Part shown: positions 24,361 through 35,807 of the stretch, piece after piece | How the letters are laid out: every line of letters begins with the position of its first letter | Position numbering within the stretch: position 1 is the stretch's first letter | Assembly (NCBI GenBank): GCA_002197995.1 | Contig: NGZR01000001.1 | Span: forward strand, 4,836,001 to 4,900,000 | Reading direction: 5' to 3' | Length of the DNA: 64,000 nucleotides | Source of the DNA: Gaeumannomyces sp. JS-464 | Taxonomy: Eukaryota; Ascomycota; Sordariomycetes; Magnaporthales; Magnaporthaceae | Notes under the pieces: generated by a model | The model's database searches: none | Seen by the model: the letters and a program-made list of their open reading frames with translations, nothing else | What the model was told of the DNA's origin: nothing | Program-made: the position numbers and the translations under genes

Positions 24361-24365
24361 CAACT
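24361..24365. repeat. Target-site duplication CAACT, right copy
   Basis: Five bases immediately after the 3' LTR, identical to 18418-18422. Confidence 0.88.
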
Positions 24366-26451
24366 GCCTAAGGCGGTCGCCTTCCTACTGCTTATATTCC
24401 TTTAGCCAGTGCTTAAATATCTTTAACTCGGATTTAAAATCTTTTCCGCGTAAGCGCCGGCGTTCCCTCCGCTTAAAAGCGAGGCGGTTATTCTCGTTAT
24501 TAATCGCTTAAAAGCGCGCGTTACTAACAAAAATAAGCCCGACTTTGGTAATTAAACGGTTAAAAGCGGCTCGTTATTTACGCTCGACTTTAACCCTTTC
24601 ACGCCGGCGGAGCTTTTCGATCGCGCGAGCACCGGCGAAAATCGCCGCGTAAAACGCTTTTTTCATCTTCCGGAAAACGTGGAATATCGTTAGCGAAGCC
24701 GGCCGGCCCGAAAAAGCGGAAAAATGCAAGCGTTCCTCGATCCAATCCTCGTACGAAATGATCTCCGATAAATTAAGCGACGGAGTTTTAGCCTTTTTCT
24801 AATTAAAAGCGAGCAATTGCGGCGAAAGCGTTTTTAATTAAGCTAAAAGGTCGTCGTCGTCGAAAACAAAAGCGGGAAGTTAACTTCGGCGTACGATCCG
24901 TCGGATTTGTTCGGTCGCGTTAGGTATATACCTTACCTTTTCCGTTACTACCGTATTAAATCTCGCTAACGTTACCAAATCCTCGAGGTTATTAAACACA
25001 ATTTAAAAGTTAAACGACGAAATCCCGCATTTTAATTACGCAAATTTTACCGTTGCGATTTTAAATACGCGCCGGCGCATATTTTTTAAACCGTCGAAAA
25101 ACTCCGGGCGATTGTAGTTAAAAGCGCTAAGTTTAATTTGCCGCACAAAATCCGTTTAATACGTTTATTTAAAAGCGGAAAAAATACCGACGTTAAAAGG
25201 CTGCAATTTATACGTTATATATAAAAGGAAAAGGAAAAAAACGACTTTCGCCTGCTAATATTTTTCCTAAAAGGGAAAGGTAAAATAAAATCCGTAATTA
25301 TTAACTAATAATAAGCGGAAAGTATTAAGCGCTAATAGTTTTATATTTTTTAAAAAATAATCCAGCTATTTAAAAACGACAATATTATTAATCCAACCGT
25401 TATTGCTTATAATAAATATCGCGGCGGGATTTAAAAAGTTGTAAACGTGCTTTTCGCTAATATTTACGCCCGGTATAATTACAAACGGAAAAATCGTTGC
25501 GCCGGCGGCTAAATAAGTTTCGATAATCGTTAAAAGCGAGCGACGATCCGGATCGCTTTAAAACCACGTTTCGATATTAATATAGCACCAAATAAAGCTT
25601 TTTTCGAACACGCTAACGCGAAAGCCGGCCTCGTCGAAATTCCAATTATTTTTAACACTAATCCCGTGCGAATTTACGTAAGTTTTATATGTATTAAACC
25701 ATTTTTTTAAAACGACTTTATTTTAAGCAACGCGCTTTTAAATTGCTTTTAGCTTTTTTCGCATATGTTTAAAAAAATGCGTATGCGTTATAAGCCACTT
25801 TTGCGCCCATTTTTTGGTTGTTTTTTTCGTAAGCGGCTTCGCGCGCTTATTAACGATCGAATTAACGGCTTAAAAAAAGGTAAAGGTAGTAATCGCGGAC
25901 TTTGGAAGTTGTAAAGTACGTTAGCCCTACTTTCCTTATAAATATGCCTAATATTAACAAAACCGTTAGCCCTATTAACCTATCGAAATCCTCCAATTTA
26001 CCCAGGCCAAAAGGGCGAGGTTTTCGGCCTCGTTAAGCAATTTGTTATGCCCGCCGTTACTTAAACGCGACCCTACTCCTTTCCGGCGCTTTTAAAACGT
26101 GCGGACGCTAATTCCGTAGTGCTTTGCGGCACGCGCGGCGCTCCTAAACACGCCGGCCTCGAGGTTTTCAAAAGCAGCAAAGATACGGGCTTCGGCGGCT
26201 TAGGCTCTCCCCCGCTCGTATTTAGTCGATTCTCTGGCCATTTTTGGTACAGTTCCCTAGCAAAAAACAAGCCGGCGAAGCAATGCGTAACTCGATTATT
26301 ACGGCCGGCGCGGGGCTGCCAGTCAGGGATTAAGAACCCCGCGTTTGTTCCTGTTGTTGCATGAAGCCCGTGCATTATGCAGTTGAGCGTTTTACACCCC
26401 TGTTTAACGGTACATTAATTTTCTGCTAATTTGTGTGGCTAATAATGTTCC

Positions 26452-26546
26452 TAAAAAACGACAGATTGCCTAGAAAACGACAGATTGCTGTACCGCGCTG
26501 ATCCCCGGAGGGCCGACTCAGCGCGGGTGCTTTTAACCCGCGCAAG
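26452..26546 (-). repeat. Right terminal inverted repeat of the pogo-like element
   Basis: Perfect inverted match to the left terminus, with the same duplicated CAATCTGTCG motif. TA follows immediately at 26547-26548. Confidence 0.92.
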
Positions 26547-26550
26547 TAAC

Positions 26551-27908
26551 TGTTGAGGACGGCCCTGTTCTTGGTTTTGGCAATCTCTAGAGTTCCCTGC
26601 TGTATTTAATCTAGATGCGGCGACTGTGCCATGGATGTTGCAGGGCGGTGCCAGGAGTAAAGAAATCACCCTCCCGGAACGCGCCCTGTGCTTCAGCAGC
26701 AGTCGATAAAATCCCATGATAATATGGATTCATCCAGTCTTGCCCCTCGCATACGCCGCCCTGCTGCCCGCCTGCCCTGCGGTAGTTATTCCCCCAAATT
26801 ATTGATTTCAACCCCAGCAGCAGCGGGAGCCCGTACTGAAACAGGTGATTTCGCAATCCGCGTGCGAAACATGAAACATTTATGCGATGGGGAAGGAGAG
26901 GGCTAGCGAGCAAGCGCACGCACGCTCGCACGCATCCTCCCCCAGGCACAAATTCTGCCCTCCTCCCCTGTCCCGCCCTGCCGTGTGGACGGACCGTCCA
27001 GTGGTGTGGGCAGGTGGAAGGGCGGCAAGGGAGCGCACGCAACGCACGCACGCACTCTGGGGTGAGGAGCACGCGCAGTGGAGGGAGAGGGCGATCGATC
27101 CCTCCCCTCCTCGATCAGCAGCCGGGCGCACGGGAAAATCAGGCACTGCCGCCGGGCAGCACCCTAAGTGAAGACCAACCGATGCGCGCCCCACGCAAAG
27201 GGCGGAGAATGCGCCGTGTTCACATTCACTTACACCCGTTCATCCCTTGCCTCCTGCAACCCATTATTGTGTGCAGAGACGCTTGTGCGTCTCTCCGTCG
27301 CAAGGGAGCCCCGAGACTGTGGTCTTTTTTTTTTCTTTTTTTTTTTTTTTTTCTTCCTTTTTTCCTCCTCCTCGCGGCTGCCACGATCCGGGCACTCTGC
27401 TCTGCCTCGGACCTGCATTACTGCGGTTCCGCGGAGCTTGTTGGCTTCCAGCCTTTGCTCTCAATTCAGGTGTCGAGGGAGGGAGTGAGGGATGAGTGAC
27501 AATTCGTGGCGAGAGATGCAGGTGCTTGTATAGAGAGATAGGAGGGTATCTAAGGTAGATTTGTTTCTACGGGTTAAGCCAAACATATGATGAGACAAAG
27601 CTCATGGTACAAAATCCAGAGGTATATTCTTGACGAACATTGACCACATTGCCTGTAAATGTATGATAATATCCTGAACGCCAGTCTAGCCACAGTCGGG
27701 CGGTACAGAGACGTATGAGAACGAAGCAGTGAATAAAAACGAATACAAATATTGGTAGTGTGTAAATGGCAAGTGGTTTATGAAGGGCCTCGCATTTCGG
27801 GCGAGAGCCCTGAACCGAGTGGAAAGAAGTGAAGACAAGAAGGCAAAAGACACACAAGGAAAGAAAAAAAGCAATTCGAGAGACCATCCCGTGCACACGG
27901 GGCAGAGA
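26551..27908. other. Intergenic region between the transposon and the Myb gene
   Basis: About 1.36 kb with no recognisable gene. GC composition returns to normal exactly outside the terminal repeat. Contains T-rich tracts (27326-27365) and is probably 3' flank of the Myb-like gene. Confidence 0.5.
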
Positions 27909-28984
27909 TCACCTCCAGGTCGAATGGAGCCTGGTGCGGCGGCCGCTGCTCCTGGTGGGCCTCAGGCCGACGTCGCCGTGCAGCATCAGGCTCTTCCAGC
28001 GGCGGCCCAGGCAGGCGCGGTCCCTACCGAGGCTACGCGCGCAGTCCTCCCAGTCCTCGCGCGACAGGCGCAGCTTCTCGAGCACGAGCTCGACCAGGAT
28101 CCGGTCGTCCTCGACGCTCCACGCCTCGCCGTCGGCCTCCACCTCGACGTCGGTCCCGGTCCCGGGGCCGCCGTCGCTGTCGCCTGCTACTTGCCGCCCC
28201 GGCTCGTGCAGCGTGTGGAAGTCGGACCGCTCCAGGCCCATGGGCACCACCGCCGGCGCTATCCGTGCGCGCTTTGGCGTGTGTAGCGGCTGCGCTGGGG
28301 CCTCGGGGTCTGTGTTTGCGTTTGCGTTTGCGTTTGCGTTCGTGTTTGTGTTTGTTATTGATTTGGATGATGTTGGCGCGGCGACGCTGGGCGCGGTTTG
28401 GGTGGACGATGCCCTGCTCGCGGCGCCGCGGACCTCCAGGTCGCTGTCCGAGTCCGAGTCGGCGGCGGCCCGGCGCCTCTTGTTGGCGCCGCGCGGCGGT
28501 GCGCGCTTGGCGATCTTCTTGCGGGTCGTGACGGGGAGGTGGTCGCCCGGGGCGGGAGCGGCGGCGGGCTCCGCCGTCTTGCGCGAGCGCAGGCGCAGCT
28601 TGAGCGGGCATGGCGCGTGGGCGAGCGGGGGCGTGGGGAGCTGGCCGGGGTCGCGGGCGCCGCCGTTGTCGTCGCGGGAGCACGAGGCCTCGCGCGACAC
28701 GGCGGGGGCGTGAAGATCATGAGCCCGTTGTTGTTGTGGTGGTTCGGCTGGTGGTGGTGGTGGTGGTGGTGGTGGTGGTCCGCAAAGGCAGGCGGCGCGC
28801 CGAGGAGGGACTGCAGGCTGCGGCAGGTGGCAAAGATGTTTCCCAAGCCGAGCGCGCCGCTGCTGGTGCTGCTCTGAGGCGGCGGGCTGGCCGGGGGCGA
28901 CGCGAACAGCGCGGCCTGGAGTCGGGCGGAGGAGGCGGCGGCGCCGTGCGACGAGTCGCAGGAGAGCGCGGAGGGGAGAAGCAT
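27909..28984 (-). CDS. Single Myb/SANT-repeat DNA-binding protein
   Basis: Start proposed at the ATG at 28982-28984 (MLLPSALSCDSS). The N-terminus is low-complexity, with a poly-His run (28750-28778) and Asn run, then basic Pro/Ala-rich sequence with a nuclear-localisation-like KRRRA. An Asn/Ala/Thr repeat is encoded by a GTTTGC-type hexamer array (28312-28355). The C-terminus has one Myb-like repeat: AWSVEDDRILVELVLEK, DWEDCARSLGRD, CLGRRWKSLM, with the spaced Trp residues typical of SANT domains. The frame shifts once near 28715 (a base missing in a C run), where TPPP in one frame continues as VSREASC in another. This is probably a nuclear regulator; its target is unknown. Confidence 0.65.
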
Positions 28985-29270
28985 GGCTGGAGACCGTTTG
29001 CGCGATGCGCGCGCACCTAGGAGGGTGTCTTGTATGTGTCCTGTGGGCGCCTTCGGTATGCGCGCAGGTCGGGCGGCCGAGGGAAGCGTTGTTCGTGCGA
29101 CGCGACGGGCGAGATCGGTATGTGGACGCGCGCGCGATCGCGAATGAGGATGTTTTACGTTGTAGGTACGCTCTATGCTTTCTAGACAGCGAGAGCAATC
29201 GGTCGCCGAGAGAGAGAGTTTTTGTGTGTTGGAGAGATCGATGATGCAGCAAGGTGGGCGGGTGAGGAAT

Positions 29271-29300
29271 GGAGGGTTGGAGGGTTGGAGGGTTGGAAGG
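29271..29300. repeat. GGAGGGTT minisatellite, about 3.5 copies
   Basis: Tandem octamer units at 29271-29300. G-rich strand with repeated GGG blocks, potentially G-quadruplex-forming. Confidence 0.8.
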
Positions 29301-31250
29301 GTGCAGAGATACAAGAATAATGCGCCTAATAAGAAATGCGACGGGCAAGGTGAATGGCACGGCGACCCGAGGGGGGGAGGACCCGGAAACGTCGTGGCGG
29401 GCGTCTGCAAGCGGGCAAGGGTTCAGGTTGCTGCGAAATTGCTGCAAGGGCAGGCCACCCCTGCCAGCAAAAGTGGACACATGATGCACACGCCCCATCG
29501 GAAGTTGCGCAAAGCTCTGACCGCCCATCTCGACGGGGTCTCTTGGCTGTCGCTCTCTCGTCCCTCCCCGTCAAGTGCCGGCGGGAAAAGGAAGCATGCT
29601 GCCACGTTCTTGGTTGGTCTGGTCTGGGGAAACAATTGCGCCAGCGCTGGGCCGACACGCTGGAGAACAGACGTGGCCAGGGACCCCGCGCAGCTAGCTG
29701 GCACCTCAGAGCCCTGGGCGCTGCTCCTCGAGATGCGACGGGGCGTCGAGCTGGCAGGCGGTGACTGCTGCCGCTTGACAGACGGCGGCAAGCCGCTTGA
29801 CCTTTGGCGCCTCGACTGCCAGCCTGGCCCTGCCCCCAAGGCCCCATCGGCGTCCAGCCCGGCCCAGAACCAAGTCGTGTTCCCCCAATATTGGGCAGCA
29901 TCCCACAGGGCCAGCGAGACCAGCCGCGGATGGCCCAAATGGATTTTCAGGGAGGCACGAACGGGCCCCATCGCGACTGACTCGCTCACCTTTGTGTCTT
30001 GCATTAAAATATCCGCCAGATGCACCGCTGCACTACGACCTGGCTACTGTGCAAAGATACCACAACCGCATGCGCAAGCAGGTACACGTCGAGTCTTGCC
30101 CTCAAGCGCCCGGTCCTTGCCGGGAGGGAGCGAGATGGTGTGGTGTGCCTCGTTTTGTCTCGCCCGGGTCTGAGGTCAGCGGCCATTAGCCTGGCAGCGC
30201 CTCACGGTTTGGCTTCACATTGCATCAGCGTCTCGCTCGTGGTGGTGTGGTGGTCTCGGTTGAAAGCCGGACAGGGCTGCCTGGCCTGGGTTTTTGCTCG
30301 AGCGGCTTTGACTCGTTTGGGTTGACAGCCGCCTTTGACAGTCCAAGGAACTGTGGAACAGACGTCAACCATCGAGCGTGCCACCCGCACATGCCACATT
30401 CCGTCAGATGCTCATCGAGCCTCTCGGCCATGACGCACCGCCAGACATCCATCAGTGACTAGGCAGGTACCTAGATATCTGCCTATCCCGGACCTACCGC
30501 TTCCCCCCTCCCCACCCTTAGCACTCTGGTTCAACGCCCGTCCAGACTGTCGGCGTTTGATTTCATGTCGTAGGTTCCCTAGATACCGCATCCCTCACTG
30601 CTGGCGCACAGAGAGCAACAGCAAACGAGGGCGGAGGCGGGGTGGGGCGACGTGGGCGACATAGTCCGAGGGCGAGAAGGGGCATCGTGCATGCGTTATT
30701 GATTCCTCGACATCGTGCGCCTCGATGGACGGCCATCCGACGACGAGATAAGGCATCGCCGCCCGCTTTCGCTGCACTCAATTATGGATGCTCCAACCCA
30801 CAAGCCCCTCCCGACACCCTGGCTACCGCTTGTCTCCCCCTCATTCCTCTCCCCTCCACTCCCACCGTTGGCCCGGTTGCGTCTTCCTCCCTCGCCTCCA
30901 TCCCTCACACCGCCGCCTCTGTGCGATAAGCCCATGTGGGTGGTTCCGGCGAGATAGAGTGTCTCGCCTGCACGTCATTCACTGGTGCTCACGCAGATTA
31001 CGGCGACCTTCTTCTGGCCGCTACACACTGATCTGACAATATAGCAAAGCCACCATCTGGTTTTCACGGTGTCAGAGAGGGTCATTTGGGAGGGAGGTGT
31101 GGCAGTGGAAGGGAGGAGGGGGAGGATCATGAGGACGGTCAGGTCAAAAGACCTGGGCGCACCAGTCCGCCCATCATTGAGGCCAAAGAGGGGGAGACAG
31201 ACGGATGGACTGGCAGTCTTCGGTCCTGGACCGACGTTGCACTGCTCCAT

Positions 31251-31300
31251 CGACGCGTCGCGTTAAAAAGACGCGCGCCGACGCGTCGCGGGGATTTCGC
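31251..31300. promoter_or_regulatory. Cluster of MCB-like sites (ACGCGT) with a TTTCGCG element
   Basis: The 12-mer CGACGCGTCGCG occurs twice (31251-31262 and 31279-31290), each with the MBF-type core ACGCGT. ACGCGC lies between them and ATTTCGCG follows (31293-31300). In yeasts MBF/SBF bind such sites in G1/S promoters. No recognisable gene is adjacent, so the regulated target is unclear. Confidence 0.4.
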
Positions 31301-34055
31301 GTTTAATTAGACGAAACGGAATTGTCCAATCACACTACACTGTTTCTCCCCGAGGATGGATGATTGGGTTGGCTCCCCGATCTTTTACCGATCCAGCGAC
31401 ATGGCCCCACGCCCACGCCTCTTCGTCCCCATTCTTGCTTTCGTTTTTTGCCCATTCATGAGAGGTGACTTGAGTGCTTGCGTCGACTTGCGGAGCCTGC
31501 CTGGCCTGTGGGGTGTTGGGCAACCACGATCGATTCTCTGCGCGCTTCTGCTGCAACATGGCCCAACAGGCATCCTGCATTTGCGCCTGGTTTTCTGCTC
31601 CTCTGCCTTGGTTGACCACCATTTAGCGGGGCAGGAGTCTTCTCTTGATGCCCACTTACTCGCCCAGGCGGGCAGGTCAACCCGTCAGGTCCCTTGCGCC
31701 GTACCTTACAGCAAGCAGCCCAGGCGGTCAAGCCCTGCCATGGAAACAAAAAAATGTCGCCTTCGCCGTGCCGACGAACTGCCGGCGGCGATGCCACCCG
31801 AAACCTCTGGAATAAGATCGGGGTCCTGGACCCCGAAAGTGTTTGCATAAAAAGAGAGAGGCGGAGAGGGTAACGGTTTTCTCGACATGCAGAAAAATGG
31901 CCCGATCTGGATGGCTGCGCGAAGACAAGCAAACGACTGCTCAGGACGTATTATATCCGTGCCTGGCAACCCAACAGGTGCATCGTATCGAATAATACCA
32001 TCTCAATTGAATCCGCCCAGTTGGTTGGGGGTCCATGCCCGCCCACCCTCCACTGATCTTCGGCAGCCCCAGCGCCCACGCGCGAACGCCATCGCTCGGG
32101 GAGCCTGGGGTCGGGGTGATGCAGGGGAGATCCTGGAGGAGGAACATTCCGTTCTCGGTCCAGCCACTCGCTTTGCGTTGAGTGCTTTGATATTTTGCAT
32201 GAACAAAACATTCTCGAGCTTTCTGTTTTTGCTACGACTCATTTTGAATGGAGATGGTGTCCCAAAGCGCCGCCAGGGACGGCTTGTGGCTGCTTCCGGG
32301 CCTGAGAATGCCAACTGGGCTGGGCTCGGGCATGGAAATCCGAATTCGTGCTATGATACCAAGCCGACAGCACTGGCTGGCTGCACCCCGTCGCTGGTGA
32401 AAGAGCATTGAGCGCACGCCGCCAAAGCCTCACAGACATTTCCAGCCTCTGGACACAGGCACGAAGATGTGCATCGCCCACGTGGCTGCCCGCTTTGCGC
32501 CTTGGGGAAAAAATTCAGGTGGTTGGACTCTTCCCTGCATTGCTGAGGGCTCCAGGGGTTTGCCGCCGCATGTGCGGGGCGCTATCAGAGCAGCAATTGA
32601 GAGCCAGCCAACGGTATCTTCAACCATCTGTCTTCGGTAAGGCCGAATCGGGAGCCACCGGCGCCAAGCAGAGGAGCCGGCAGACTAGGACGATCTTTTA
32701 GACGCGCTCACTCTCTTATTTTGGCACGGCACTCCAATGGCCGGATACCAATCGGCGCCTCGGCGCTTGTTTCTGGGCACGCTGTAGCCCTAAGCGACAA
32801 ACTGGTATGTCTTTGCCGCGCCCATGACACTTAGCCCTTGGGAGGTTTGGCTCGCCTTCCGGTCTGGTCTTGGAGACGCGGTCCCATGATGGAGGCCGGG
32901 TTACCAATCGGCCTCTGCTCCGTATTAGGAGAGTGTTGGGGGGCTTGGAAGGCTCAAACCTCTGCCGAGAAAACGGTGTGGTCGCCATCTCCAACGGTCC
33001 ATGCTCGCTCAAGCTGAGCGTGCGCGCCTCCCACCCAACCGTCGGGCATTTCTGGGCGCAGCATTCGCGAAGCCTCTCCCGCCGCACTACCGGGCCGCTA
33101 GCCGCTCTCTGCTAGCCGCCGGCGAAACACCCGGGCCTTCGTTGTGCCCCAGGAACCCAGGTTCCAGAGACCTCAGGACCAGACAAGGGCCATCACCATA
33201 CATCCTACCGCCTCGGGTGCATCTGATCGGGTCTTGCTAGGGCGGGCTCGGGGCTGCACCAGGATCGTTGGAATGGTATGCAAACAACGAAGCGCACCCT
33301 CCGCCGAAGGTTAGTGTCCTTGTTTTGAAACACGCTTTGGCCGGCTTTTTGCGTGGTGAGCTCTCTCCACTCGCCTACCAAGGCCTGCCTGCTCTGCCTC
33401 CTGACCTGGGCGCGCTGCAGGCACTACGTTATGCACGGGGCTCATGAAGTCTGGAGCCTATCAGCGCCCTCGACGCTCATTGGCGATGGCCGCCCGTTGA
33501 GGCTTGAGAGATGGTTCGTGTTGGCGTGTTGTCGGCCGCGAGTGCCTCATCCTCCTGCCTGCCCATCCGCAGGCTCCCGGCGCCAAATGGCGATGGGCTA
33601 CTCTTATTATTATGTCCTACGCCATCCCTTCCCTATGCGTTCCAACCGACGCTGTCTTGCTGCCAGTTCCGCCGCTACCGCCGCCCATCCTTTCTCATGA
33701 CAACGGGCCTGGTGCCTATCTCTTCCTTGCAAGTCTCCTGTCGTCCCCCTCGTTGTGTGGGAGGTTCACACTACGACAAGGCGATGGTTTCTCTCTTCCG
33801 GTTTCTATAGTGTGAAGCTTTCCTCGGCCCTGCTACCAGCCTAGCGACCCGGATCTGCTTCTATCACGATCTTTTCTCCGACTGTTCGGACGGTTGGTTG
33901 GTTCTACGCCCTGCACGATCTCGCTTTCGTCCGCCTTGGCTGGTCACTCTACCCGCTACTCGCTACCCGGTCTTGTCCTCAGCCAACCGACCGAGCTCGA
34001 TTGACCCTCTCAGCATCTGTTGCGAGGTGTAGGCCTTCACTCAATAGTCGTGATC

Positions 34056-35807
34056 ATGCCCGTGCTTCCGAGGCAGGCTCAAGATGCGACTGGTGAGGAA
34101 AGCGGATGGACGACCAACCGAATTATTATCGTGGCGGCTTCAACAGGTAAAACAGCCACCAGCCAACACATTGAGTTGTCAATATACCAGTCTGACCATC
34201 CTTGCGACTTATAGGAGCTGGGTTACTCTTTTTGATACTTATCATCCTCGCATTATATCGATATCGCTCCCGGATACCGTGGCTCCGTCAACTCAACAGA
34301 ACGAATTCATGCGAGGCAAGGGCACTTGCGGCTGGCCAAGGCAGCGAAGACCAATACGCCCGCAAGGCGAGCTGTCATGTGAGAAGGCATCTCAGTCACG
34401 ACTGGGACCCGGCAGGCATGTTCGCGGCCCTCACGCCGCGGGAATCCGGGAAAGATAAATCGCCAAGCAGCTGGCCGAGAAGCTCTCCTCCAAGGCTCCC
34501 CTCCACCATGCTTGACTTTGCACAAAGCAACCCTTCCACCTTGATTCCCTCCAGGGCCGTTTCGGCGATTGGGCCCCGGGACAGGGGCACCTCGACCAAG
34601 GCCACCCAGTCGCATAAGCTCGCCGCGGCCGTAGATAGCAGAGTGGCTCTCACGAACCAAAGAGACACGGAGCGGAACCCACTGCCCATGGACCGTCTAG
34701 AAGACTCTTCGCACAGAACCTCTTCGGTGAGGTCAATTTCGTCTTTTTCCTCGGACAGGTCGTTCCAGAGCGCAGAATACCGCCTGCCGCCGTGTCCCAT
34801 GAGCAGCAGCTACGAGGCGATCGATCTCAGCGAGGGCATCGACTTCGGCCCTTTGACGAGCCTCAGCCCCCCTCCGCCTGTTCGCTCCTCGAGCATTCGC
34901 GATCCGGCCCAGGCTTCAGCCAAGGATACAGACAAGGCCCCGGCTGCTACATCCGACCCGGCGCTGGCCGAGTCCCGCGCCGAATCACCATCGGCGGGGA
35001 ACCCCGGACCATACGTGGATGATAGCCTTTTGGCTGCCGCAGCACTCGCCTGGTGGGAGGCCTCTGGAACGCGAAGCTCGCCTGAGCACCGCCGTCGGTA
35101 CTCGCAGCTGGGTGAGAGAAAGCGTATCGAATCTACCCTTGGCATCTCCACCGCCGTGATTCCGGCGACGTGGAGGGAGGGACTCGGTAAGGCTGTCCGG
35201 TTTAATCGGGGCGGCGGCTTTCAACAACGGATTCGGAGTCACTTTTCCGTCCTCGTCTTCAATCCCCATACCGGAGGCGCCGCCAGGAGGGCCAAAATTT
35301 GCTCTTACAAACGGTCCCGCACACTCCCCCGCCGGGCCGAGCGGGAGGAGCCTGACGAGTGGTGCATTCGGCGCCCTGGACAACTGGCAGCAGCCAACCC
35401 GGGATTGCAGCGAGGGCGACGGTTATGTCAACAGCAGCCATGGCCATCACCGCCGCGGGGCTGACGGCAACATCGATCAGGAGGGCGAACACGAGCTTCT
35501 GCCCAGCTACAGCACCATTAACCCTCGCGGTGCGCGCAAGACCCCGGGCCTTCTGCCCGACAGACCCGAGGCGGTGAGGCTCTCGCGAACACAGAGAAGG
35601 CTGAGTAAGCACCGCTACCAGTACCCAAACTTCTACACCTCACAGGTTGCAAGGAAGCTTCGAGGCGAAGAGCTTGCTGAGCGGCGACAGAGGCACTCGC
35701 GGCAGCTGCAAGAGGACTCGCCGAAAGCGCAAGGGCCGACGCCCAGCAACTACGTCCTTCAGCTCTCCCACCACGATAAAGGCTTCAACTTTGGCTTTGG
35801 CCTCTAG
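34056..35807 (+). CDS. Single-pass membrane protein with long disordered tail, unknown function
   Basis: Exon 1 starts at the ATG at 34056 (MPVLPRQAQD) and joins exon 2 across a 68-bp intron (34147-34214). The splice gives one continuous transmembrane segment (NRIIIVAAST then GAGLLFLILIILALYRY), which supports this gene model. The rest is a Ser/Pro-rich, probably disordered cytoplasmic tail. The C-terminus is more ordered and conserved-looking (SKHRYQYPNFYTSQVARKL, SNYVLQLSHHDKGFNFGFGL). The frame changes near 35220 (RFNRGGGFQQ in one frame, NNGFGVTFPSSS in the next), probably a sequence indel in a G/C run. Such N-terminally anchored proteins are common in filamentous ascomycetes; I assign no function. 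Confidence 0.6.

Larger units (their letters stand above)
17925..26241 (-). pseudogene. Degenerate pogo/Fot1-type transposase, split by retroelement insertion
   Basis: Read on the minus strand from an ATG at 26239-26241 (ARESTKYERGRA), through an N-terminal helix-turn-helix region (EAGVFRSAARAAKHYGISVRTF, split here by in-frame stops) and the DDE core. The first catalytic Asp is intact (NFDEAGF, about 25650). The second sits in LLLVNNYG, where the family has LVDG (about 25285), and the third in LQPFNVGIF, where the family has LQPLDVG (about 25205); both read Asn, as expected from G-to-A change. The C-terminal part continues to about 24366, is interrupted by the 5.9-kb retroelement, and resumes at 18417 towards 17925. 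There are many TAA stops, so it cannot encode an active enzyme. Confidence 0.82.
17664..26546 (-). mobile_element. pogo/Fot1-type (Tc1/mariner superfamily) DNA transposon, RIP-degraded, interrupted by an LTR retrotransposon
   Basis: The ends are inverted repeats of 95 identical bases (17664-17758 and 26452-26546), flanked on each side by TA (17662-17663 and 26547-26548), the target duplication of this superfamily. Weaker inverted similarity continues to about 17850 and 26370. Removing the nested retroelement leaves about 2.9 kb, a normal size for a Fot1/Pot2-like element. The interior carries a degenerate minus-strand transposase gene. The element is AT-rich relative to its surroundings and dense in TAA stops, consistent with RIP. 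It lies between the P450 stop and the Myb gene. Confidence 0.88.
28985..34055. other. 5-kb region without recognisable protein genes
   Basis: All ORFs are short and lack motifs. The left part probably holds the Myb promoter and the right part the long 5' leader and promoter of the gene at 34056. A GGAGGGTT minisatellite (29271-29300) and an ACGCGT cluster (31251-31300) stand out. I see no tRNA or rRNA. A non-coding transcript or a gene made only of small exons cannot be excluded. Confidence 0.5.

Noticed and set aside
17664..26546. An AT-rich centromere or mitochondrial insertion
   Set aside because: LTRs, target duplication, inverted repeats and pol/transposase remnants fully explain the AT-rich block.
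33353..33815. Overlapping short ORFs before the membrane-protein gene
   Set aside because: Hydrophobic only by composition, no start context or family resemblance; more likely promoter and leader of the gene at 34056.
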